From a virus: 24,737 bases of DNA. The stretch lies in IMG/VR virus record IMGVR_UViG_3300033149_001582, positions 1-24,737 of that record; one strand, given 5' to 3'. The first letter of the stretch is position 1. Every line of letters starts with the position of its first letter. A program made the position numbers and the translations under genes. Below, one piece after another: positions 19,454-24,737 of the stretch. The notes below the pieces were generated by a model. The model ran no database searches and had not been told where the DNA came from. It saw only the letters and a list, made by a program, of their open reading frames with translations.

Positions 19454-19666
19454 TTAATAGTAATGGCAGTCTCTGTAACCACCCGCTCCGTATATTCCAT
19501 AGGATAAACCATATAAACATTCACAATAGTAATTTGCACCATATACACCTACGGGTAACCTTGCTAGGAATAATATTTGTTGCAACATACCCACTGGTAT
19601 CCTAGGCCAACGCCTTTCTAAGTCCTCAAAACTATCGTAACGCTTCCCTGTTTTTTCTCTACCCAT
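19454..19666 (-). CDS. 70-aa protein with Tyr/Gly/Cys-rich C-terminus
   Basis: The ATG at 19666 lies just after the previous gene; its site is AGGGAAG. The N-terminal half is basic with a short hydrophobic segment (GMLQQILFLARLPVG). The C-terminal 30 residues are rich in Tyr, Gly and Cys (NYYCECLYGLSYGIYG). It may be a structural miniprotein attached to the fibres. No family recognised. Confidence 0.55.
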   Translation of the reverse strand: MGREKTGKRYDSFEDLERRWPRIPVGMLQQILFLARLPVGVYGANYYCECLYGLSYGIYGAGGYRDCHYY

Positions 19667-19667
19667 T

Positions 19668-20774
19668 TTAATACTTCCCTGGAGGAATATCTGATACCTT
19701 CATACAATAGTAACCTTTCTCTAAAGACCAGGTTAATACCTCATCACTCTGGCAGACAGGCAATGTAGGTATCGTCGGAGCTGGTTTCCCTGTTGGGATG
19801 ATTAAACCAAACTCGGATGTTACTCCTCCTAACACCATCTCTAAAGTATAACTACCAGGAACCCAGCGATGTACTAAGCTACTAACCCTAGTAGCTACCA
19901 CTGTGGTGGTGAATTCGGACAAAGCCGTATATACTGTATCCCCATTATCTACAGACTCCACACGCCATTGATAAGTTGTGCCCGCAGCAAGGTTGTCAAT
20001 GTCCGCAGTTATACTGGTAAAGAGAGCAGTCCCATACTGCCAGCTAGTTTGCTGTTTGGTTCCCTCATAGTCTGACTTTTTTCCATATTCAAACCTTAAC
20101 CTCGGGTATTCTGGGTTATCCCCCTCATAAGTTATTTCAAGGTGGGCTGGGCTTCGATGCCCCCTATAAATAGCATTTAGGGTAGCAGAACTCTTTGTTA
20201 TGTTAGTAGCCTCTAATTCATTTGCAGGGGGAAAACTACCTCCCCAATCAAAAAACACATGGTTGGGTTCATCAGTAGGTTCAGACGCATCTATATCCCC
20301 AGATGAACGTAGGCATAACTTAGTGGTTCCAGAAGAGTTTAGCCAACCTATCCCGTTACTATTCAATTCTATTAAATAACCAGGATAACCTATAACCCTA
20401 TCAACATAGTCTCTACTACCACCAGATGTGGTTTTGTTTAGGTGGGCACCATAATCCTCGTCAATTATAGGGATATGGTGAACACTTTCAACTATATGTA
20501 GGGTTGAGTGTCCCGCATCAACCTCGCCCCAAAGGTTAGACCGTAGATGTAGCCTTGCTGCGGTAATGGTAGCTCCTCCTAAATCAGTAGGAAAGTCATA
20601 AAATCCCCTATAGATAACAAAACGATTATCATAACTATCAAGGTCATTCTCTGCTTTAATGGCATGGGAGTTAGACGCAGTACCAGTACCAGCATCATGG
20701 GCATCGAGATAAACTGATTGCCTCTGACCACAATACCCTTGATTTCCTGATGCTCTTAAAATAGCAAGCCCCAT
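19668..20774 (-). CDS. tail fibre-like protein with fibronectin type III domain
   Basis: A 368-residue protein. The first about 190 residues form a beta-rich domain of the kind seen in carbohydrate-binding-like fibre proteins (RFVIYRGFYDFPTDL, AARLHLRSNLW, VFFDWGGSFPP). Residues about 190-290 form a fibronectin type III domain, with TNITKSSATLNAIY at its start and AGTTYQWRVESVDNGD near its end, joined to a TALSEFTTTV strand. The C-terminus includes PTLPVCQSDEVLTWS. It probably binds host surface polymers. The start at 20774 follows GGGGGT. Confidence 0.75.
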   Translation of the reverse strand: MGLAILRASGNQGYCGQRQSVYLDAHDAGTGTASNSHAIKAENDLDSYDNRFVIYRGFYDFPTDLGGATITAARLHLRSNLWGEVDAGHSTLHIVESVHHIPIIDEDYGAHLNKTTSGGSRDYVDRVIGYPGYLIELNSNGIGWLNSSGTTKLCLRSSGDIDASEPTDEPNHVFFDWGGSFPPANELEATNITKSSATLNAIYRGHRSPAHLEITYEGDNPEYPRLRFEYGKKSDYEGTKQQTSWQYGTALFTSITADIDNLAAGTTYQWRVESVDNGDTVYTALSEFTTTVVATRVSSLVHRWVPGSYTLEMVLGGVTSEFGLIIPTGKPAPTIPTLPVCQSDEVLTWSLEKGYYCMKVSDIPPGKY

Positions 20775-20783
20775 CTATACCCC

Positions 20784-20822
20784 CTAGAATACTCTTATTT
20801 CCTTAGCCACCTGTGCTGACAT
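20784..20822 (-). CDS. possible 12-aa peptide between hub and fibre genes
   Basis: ATG at 20822 shares a base with the TAA of the hub gene (TAATG) and reads MSAQVAKEIRVF to a TAG. A coupled leader peptide, a frameshifted extension of the hub, or a chance ORF are all possible. Its only support is the start-stop overlap. Confidence 0.2.
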   Translation of the reverse strand: MSAQVAKEIRVF

Positions 20823-21841
20823 TACAAACCTCTCGAGTCAACAATTCCCACCCTGTCATATAACTCCACCCTACAATCATGTGGTATAACCAGCCTACCA
20901 GACATAACCTCAGCCTGTAATTTGGATAATATAGCACTTGCCCTGTTGTTGGCGTCAGTCTGGTTGGTAATTGTAGGAGCAGTAAACAGACCAATAACCT
21001 CCATATACTTGGCTATTTGGTCAGAATCCTCAGCCTCACCAGTAATAACCAGTTCTGCTACCCAACCTTCCTCCTGCTGGTTACAAAATACTATAATATG
21101 ATTGGGAACAATAATATTCCTCTGTTCCACATACTCGAAGAAGAAGTGAGCCTGGTTGGAATAGTATGTTTCATCCACATCATCAGTATCCTGAGGATAA
21201 ATTATCTGAAATACCAAGCCAGCCCTGGCCCTCAGGTAACAATGGGTCATAGCCATTAAGGTTTGTACCAACGTATTAAAATCATCAAAGGCTACCTGGT
21301 TAGGAGAGAACTGAGGGATAAAGGTATTAATTATACCATCATCCTGGTCTGCTAGGGATTCCAAGCTAAAATTAAACCCAGTAGCAGCAACCAGTTCCGT
21401 TACTATGAGGGTTCGCAGGATACTGTAAATAGTCTGGGTGGTATAAGGTGAATCATTATAAAGCGGAGGACTACCAACCCTCAACAATTGTTCTCCCATG
21501 AGAGACCAGGCTCCCTCCAGTGTCACAGCTACCACTAACTTCCCTTCCATAGAAATCTCGGCTTGGGACTTAACCCATAGCCGAGCAGTTTGGACACAAT
21601 CATCATCATGTCCATAGCATATCTGGATGTGGTAACCAGTCAGGTCTACAACCGCCCTATCACTATTATCTAGGAGGATAATAGCCCAATCGTTGTAAGG
21701 CTCCTCATGGTGTTCTACCAGCTTTTTCCTGTCAGTATAGTTGACGTAACCACCTGCAGGGTTGCGGAATATTAACCCAACATAAGGAGTGCCTGATACA
21801 GCCTCCTGAGCAGCCTGTAAGGATGAGCTGATAGTCCTCAC
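20822..21841 (-). CDS. tail hub / baseplate-like protein
   Basis: A 339-residue protein starting with GTG at 21841 after AGGGGGT. It has a strand-rich start, an intermediate LQAEVMSGRLVIPHDCRVELYDRVGI segment, and the pattern TNQTDANNRASAILSKLQ, which resembles the tail-hub/distal-tail domain of siphophages (Gp37- or gpD-like), where a strand domain ends in DSRG. It would form part of the tail tip or hub to which fibres encoded just downstream attach. The conserved order hub, then fibres, agrees. Confidence 0.65.
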   Translation of the reverse strand: MRTISSSLQAAQEAVSGTPYVGLIFRNPAGGYVNYTDRKKLVEHHEEPYNDWAIILLDNSDRAVVDLTGYHIQICYGHDDDCVQTARLWVKSQAEISMEGKLVVAVTLEGAWSLMGEQLLRVGSPPLYNDSPYTTQTIYSILRTLIVTELVAATGFNFSLESLADQDDGIINTFIPQFSPNQVAFDDFNTLVQTLMAMTHCYLRARAGLVFQIIYPQDTDDVDETYYSNQAHFFFEYVEQRNIIVPNHIIVFCNQQEEGWVAELVITGEAEDSDQIAKYMEVIGLFTAPTITNQTDANNRASAILSKLQAEVMSGRLVIPHDCRVELYDRVGIVDSRGL

Positions 21842-21843
21842 TA

Positions 21844-22224
21844 CTACCCCCTATTAAAGCCACGGACATATAAAGTCCTATCAGCACTTTGATTGGAACC
21901 AAACCGCATCCTCAAGTATTGTGCCCCACCAATCCTGAATGTTACTGCAACCTGAGTTGTTGCAGCCGTAGTAGCATGGGCAAAACTTCCAGTTGCATCA
22001 TCATCCAGTGCATGGACTATTACAGGAACAGTGGCAATAGAACTATCCCTCTGGATATAAGGGTTTAATGTAGAACTGGTAATGGCAGAACCAAGCATCA
22101 CGGTGATAAACTCGTAGTCATCACCTAAGTCAACCAAATCGGAAAACTGGTCAACATCATCACCTGTAAACTCGGTCGCCCTGTCAATATCTACCGTAGC
22201 TGTTATCCATCTACTAAATTTCAT
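21844..22224 (-). CDS. 126-aa structural protein, beta-sandwich-like
   Basis: The ATG at 22224 follows GAGGAGTTGAA. The protein is a strand-rich domain (WITATVDIDRA, FITVMLGSAITSS, TVPVIVHALDDDA, VTFRIGGAQYLRMRFG) rich in Asp, Thr and Ala, without cysteines. This profile suits a capsid-decoration, tail or neck protein. Position between the capsid genes and the tail hub supports a structural role, but the exact place in the particle cannot be read from sequence. Confidence 0.6.
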   Translation of the reverse strand: MKFSRWITATVDIDRATEFTGDDVDQFSDLVDLGDDYEFITVMLGSAITSSTLNPYIQRDSSIATVPVIVHALDDDATGSFAHATTAATTQVAVTFRIGGAQYLRMRFGSNQSADRTLYVRGFNRG

Positions 22225-22233
22225 TTCAACTCC

Positions 22234-22416
22234 TCATCGCTGTTTACCCTCGCCTAACTCCTTGCCAGTTTTCTCCCTAGCAATGTTATAGGCTATGGCA
22301 GCACACTGTTTTTGGTCTTTTCCCTCATTTACACACTGTTTAATGGACTTACTGATAGCCTCCCTAATAGAAGTTATAGGACTATCTGGTGTTAAATTCT
22401 CCACAGGTAATGGCAT
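22234..22416 (-). CDS. 60-aa conserved phage head-module protein
   Basis: The ATG at 22416 shares a base with the stop of the zinc-ribbon gene before it (TAATG). Its core IKQCVNEGKDQKQCAAIAYNIAREKTGK is a short Cys-containing helical motif seen in small proteins encoded in phage structural modules. Two cysteines lie eleven residues apart (QC...QC). Function unknown. Confidence 0.7.
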   Translation of the reverse strand: MPLPVENLTPDSPITSIREAISKSIKQCVNEGKDQKQCAAIAYNIAREKTGKELGEGKQR

Positions 22417-22661
22417 TAGAATCTACCTCCATGAATTTTTTCAGGCAATGCTGGAATGGTATCTGTAGTCTGTTTCCTACTAAGTATGGTGCCGTCATGT
22501 CCTACTACAGTATCATAGGAGGCAAAGATTACTCTGCCCCAAGCTGAAACCAATAACTTTGCAGATTTACCACATATAGGACAAATGGCATTAAACCTAT
22601 CAGCTATTCTATGATATTCTTCGAACCTAATCCCACAACACTCATACTCATATAATGGCAT
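22416..22661 (-). CDS. FmdB-like zinc-ribbon protein with altered first knuckle
   Basis: An 81-residue protein beginning MPLYEYECCGIRFEE, the start of the FmdB family, with a second knuckle CPIC (residues 28-31) before GKSAKLL. In the family the first knuckle is YxCxxCG; here the two cysteines are adjacent (C8-C9), so zinc geometry is altered unless only one of them binds. The C-terminus (LPEKIHGGRF) extends beyond the ribbon. It lies between structural genes, where FmdB-like proteins are seen in some phages. The start is preceded by AAAGG right after a perfect hairpin. Confidence 0.75.
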   Translation of the reverse strand: MPLYEYECCGIRFEEYHRIADRFNAICPICGKSAKLLVSAWGRVIFASYDTVVGHDGTILSRKQTTDTIPALPEKIHGGRF

Positions 22662-22670
22662 TTCAACCTT

Positions 22671-22703
22671 TTAGGGAGAGCAGCTATTAACTACTCTCCC
22701 TAA
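22671..22703 (-). other. perfect 10-bp hairpin before the FmdB-like gene
   Basis: TTAGGGAGAG (22671-22680) and CTCTCCCTAA (22694-22703) form a perfect 10-bp stem with a 13-base loop, eight bases after the stop of the structural gene at 22711. No T run follows on the minus strand, where the ribosome binding site of the next gene comes next. It may slow decay or limit read-through of the structural transcript. Confidence 0.6.
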
Positions 22704-22710
22704 TTCCTCC

Positions 22711-23682
22711 TTACTTTCTCCACTGGACGTAAATCATAGGCAGACCTTCATCCGTAAGTGTTGCTAACTCAAACTTGGTATCAGCAAGGATGTGACCAAT
22801 TACAGGATAATGACTATCCATATAGTCGTAAGTGCTTTCCCTCACCTGAACAGAGCCATCAGACATAAGCATAACCACTCTTTCGTTTTCCGCAGCACCC
22901 ACATTGGCTGCATGAACATGAGGACAAAACATTGGTCCCCAAGTCTGGAACCAGACATGTCGAGTGGCAGTTGGGTCATTGTGCATACAGGCACCAAGAC
23001 AATTTCTATAATGCTGGTAACCTGTATCATTCATCCAGACACCATGCTTCCACTCGTTCTGCATTATAGTGGTAGCCATGCTAGTCTTATCATTGATTAC
23101 TGGTTGGTCAAGCTCCAACACACTAGCATACGTATATGCACTCAGGTCAACGACTGTGAAAGACTTGTTGGTTTCGTTCCAAATCTTTTGTGCTACGGAG
23201 CCAGTAGCTTGGTAATCATGCTTCACAATAAAACGTTGGAAAAACCGTTCATCACTAGGAGCTGTATCCTTGCCACAGACCCAACCACCTGAATACCAGT
23301 CATCTGCCCTAGCACCGTCATCAACAGTGGTGTTGTAAACGATGGACATCTCACCTGCTATCTTCCTCACCAATAGACTATTTGCCATATCTTGTTGGTA
23401 TGCACAGGTGAAAAGAAACTTACCGAACAGGTCATCACCATTGGTAGCGGTAACTGTATTGGCTGACGCACTACTATTAGCCACACCTCGGTATGTTCCA
23501 TAGTAGAACACTCTCTCACCCTGTTCTAACTTAGCACCACGAGGATAAAGGGCTGATGCGTCGTCCGCACCATAGATATCAGGAAAGGCTAAGTTAGTCC
23601 AGCCTGACTCTCCACTATAATACTCAGGCATATAGATTGTTCTGCCATGGTCTCTCCTTAAATCGTGGTTTGTTTTACTCAT
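22711..23682 (-). CDS. structural protein next to the capsid gene
   Basis: A 323-residue protein with no recognised enzyme motif. It is rich in aromatic residues, Asp and Asn, with strand segments (GERVFYYGTYRGV, FLFTCAYQQDM, VIGHILADTKFEL) and a RHVWFQTWGPMFCPHVH segment. Proteins containing QTWGP occur next to capsid proteins in other metagenomic phages. It follows the capsid gene by 50 bases, has AAGGAG before its start and is enclosed by hairpins on both sides, consistent with an abundant virion component such as a decoration protein. Exact role unknown. Confidence 0.65.
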   Translation of the reverse strand: MSKTNHDLRRDHGRTIYMPEYYSGESGWTNLAFPDIYGADDASALYPRGAKLEQGERVFYYGTYRGVANSSASANTVTATNGDDLFGKFLFTCAYQQDMANSLLVRKIAGEMSIVYNTTVDDGARADDWYSGGWVCGKDTAPSDERFFQRFIVKHDYQATGSVAQKIWNETNKSFTVVDLSAYTYASVLELDQPVINDKTSMATTIMQNEWKHGVWMNDTGYQHYRNCLGACMHNDPTATRHVWFQTWGPMFCPHVHAANVGAAENERVVMLMSDGSVQVRESTYDYMDSHYPVIGHILADTKFELATLTDEGLPMIYVQWRK

Positions 23683-23704
23683 TCTGTTACTCCTTAGTTT
23701 ATTG

Positions 23705-23724
23705 GGGTGATTCCAGGCTCACCC
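23705..23724 (-). other. hairpin between capsid gene and following structural gene
   Basis: GGGTGA (23705-23710) pairs with TCACCC (23719-23724) around an 8-base loop, in the 50-base gap after the capsid stop. There is no T run, so it is not a standard terminator. It could mark RNA processing between the two structural messages. Confidence 0.5.
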
Positions 23725-23732
23725 TAGCCTTC

Positions 23733-24737
23733 TTATGCAGTTATAGCAGAATCATCCACATCGTGGATTCTTGCTAAACACTTGGTTGAGCCTAAAAGCA
23801 CTGAGCCATATGAGTTCAACCTAATCCCACTGGCATTGTAATCTTCTAGGGCATCAAAGGTTATCAGCTCATAAAGGTCACCCTCGCCTTCAGTACCGCC
23901 ATAAGCGAATGTTACGCCAGGTTCTCTAGCTAGGACATTACCAAACCTAAGACCAAAAATGGAGAAGGTTCTGTCCGAGCTATACACAGCCCTCTTGTTG
24001 CTGGTAGCACCAGTACCAGTACCAGATTCCTCATCAACCAGGAAGTCAGTCCGAACTATTGGTATACCCATCCAATACATAATTGGTCTACCAAGTTCAT
24101 TCAAACCTCTGGTCAACAGGCTGATGTCACCATGAACAATGGTTTGTAAGGCTTCACCAGTATCAGTGCGGAAACCATACTCTCCATAGGCTGCGTCAAA
24201 GCGGATGCCGATTTCTGGAGGAACCCAAATCTCGTCACAACCAAACATCATGGCATCTACCATCCGCCTAAGCAGGCTGAGGGGAAGACCACCATCCTCT
24301 GCGTCAAGGTTGAGGTCGGAATTGGCTACTACTGAGGCTGAGTTTGGTGTGCCTCTTTCAGCTACTAACGCATGGAGACCATCCCACTGTGTTGGTGAAC
24401 CTCCATAAGTAGTATCCGCATAGATGATACGGTCACCTATTTTCCGCTTCAAACCCTTCTCGCATTCCAAGAGCATCTGTGCCCGATAGTCGTTATAGGT
24501 ACCATAGATGTTCTGGACATAGCGGTCTAGTTTCCTCTGGATGTAGATATACCTAAGAATGGATTCTACCTCAGTGTAGGTTACATCCTCACTCCAAGAT
24601 AATTGTTCACCAACAGAAGCCTCAGAAACAGCATCCTCAGTGATTTCGTTTTCCCTTAACCACTCTATTTTGAGTCCTGTGCCTGCGGCTTGGGCTACTG
24701 GCAACCTTTCTATAGGGTTGTTACGTTTGATGTCCTC
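23733..24737 (-). CDS. major capsid protein, HK97-like, N-terminus off the right edge
   Basis: The open frame continues past the right edge; it has eleven in-frame codons (EDIKRNNPIER) before the TTG at 24704, so a start there is unlikely. Visible features fit an HK97-fold capsid: an N-terminal arm (LPVAQAAGTGLKIEW), helix-rich LSWSEDVTYTEVESILRYIY, a spine with YRAQMLLECEKGLKRK, a DGLHALVAE segment, and C-terminal IPIVRTDFLVDEESGTG followed by the A-domain strand VTFAYGGTEGEG. Neighbouring structural genes and minus-strand orientation support it. Only the first part of the protein is missing. Confidence 0.85.
   Translation of the reverse strand, partial: EDIKRNNPIERLPVAQAAGTGLKIEWLRENEITEDAVSEASVGEQLSWSEDVTYTEVESILRYIYIQRKLDRYVQNIYGTYNDYRAQMLLECEKGLKRKIGDRIIYADTTYGGSPTQWDGLHALVAERGTPNSASVVANSDLNLDAEDGGLPLSLLRRMVDAMMFGCDEIWVPPEIGIRFDAAYGEYGFRTDTGEALQTIVHGDISLLTRGLNELGRPIMYWMGIPIVRTDFLVDEESGTGTGATSNKRAVYSSDRTFSIFGLRFGNVLAREPGVTFAYGGTEGEGDLYELITFDALEDYNASGIRLNSYGSVLLGSTKCLARIHDVDDSAITA

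Noticed and set aside
22792-23292. 166-codon plus-strand ORF over the structural gene next to the capsid
   Set aside because: Wholly antisense to a gene with a good start site and sensible composition; no promoter or ribosome binding site; not adjacent to other plus-strand genes.
24704-24737. TTG start of the capsid gene at 24704
   Set aside because: The frame is open to the window edge and the upstream codons read as capsid N-terminal arm; the gene is partial rather than starting here.
1-24737. CRISPR arrays, insertion sequences, integrase or attachment sites
   Set aside because: No evenly spaced repeats, transposase or tyrosine/serine recombinase motifs were seen on either strand.

Overview
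This window is part of a double-stranded DNA tailed-phage genome from a bacterial host, free or integrated (no integrase is visible). The bacterial assignment rests on three things: promoters of the TTGACA-N17/18-TATAAT type, AGGAGG-like ribosome binding sites, and gene packing with ATGA/TAATG overlaps throughout. A major capsid protein, a tail-hub-like protein, tail fibres, a family A DNA polymerase, a Sak4-like ATPase and dozens of tiny hypothetical genes make it a phage. The host cannot be fixed from the sequence. Heavy use of AGG/AGA arginine codons, moderate GC and the protein families would suit an anaerobic or subsurface bacterium (Dehalococcoidia-like phages come to mind), but that is a guess.

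Layout. (1) 1-695, minus strand: a terminase-small-subunit-like HTH protein, a zinc ribbon and the start of a small membrane protein, running off the left edge. (2) 700-845: a divergent promoter region with two AGTATACTTG repeats. (3) 846-3057, plus strand: a short early operon of zinc-ribbon proteins and an MT-A70 adenine methyltransferase. (4) 3058-3979: a regulatory island with one minus-strand monocistronic gene (3231-3761) that has its own promoter and terminator, three copies of a dyad operator, an apparently antisense promoter and the promoter of the next operon. (5) 4072-9062, plus strand: about twenty small genes, an HTH/Cys-cluster protein and an AAA_25/RepA-like ATPase. (6) 9073-16903, plus strand: operator and promoter, then the replication and recombination operon (RHH protein, SSB-like protein, a structured RNA of about 220 nt, RecB/Cas4-like nuclease, Sak4-like ATPase, ERCC4 nuclease, SPPY methyltransferase, DNA polymerase A). 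(7) 16992-24737, minus strand: the structural module, read from the capsid gene at the right edge to an Arg/Gly-rich miniprotein that converges on the polymerase gene. If the genome is circular or circularly permuted, the left minus-strand genes and the right structural genes would be one late operon.

How it works together. Three plus-strand promoters would drive early and middle functions: host takeover by small metal-binding proteins, DNA methylation, then replication and recombination. The minus-strand promoter at 714-742 would drive packaging and structural genes. A shared operator, TAG(A/C)AC-N4-GTTCTA, at 3163, 3930 and 9073 with a degenerate copy at 3880, ties the middle and replication operons and the isolated minus-strand gene into one regulon. 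Candidate regulators are the RHH protein, the 3231-3761 protein, the 6663-7106 protein, or host LexA.

The least explained items are the pseudoknotted RNA leader at 10458-10679, the operator network, a 14-bp hairpin at 4213-4272 and a poorly coding island at 12552-12706. No tRNA, CRISPR array, integrase or insertion sequence was seen.
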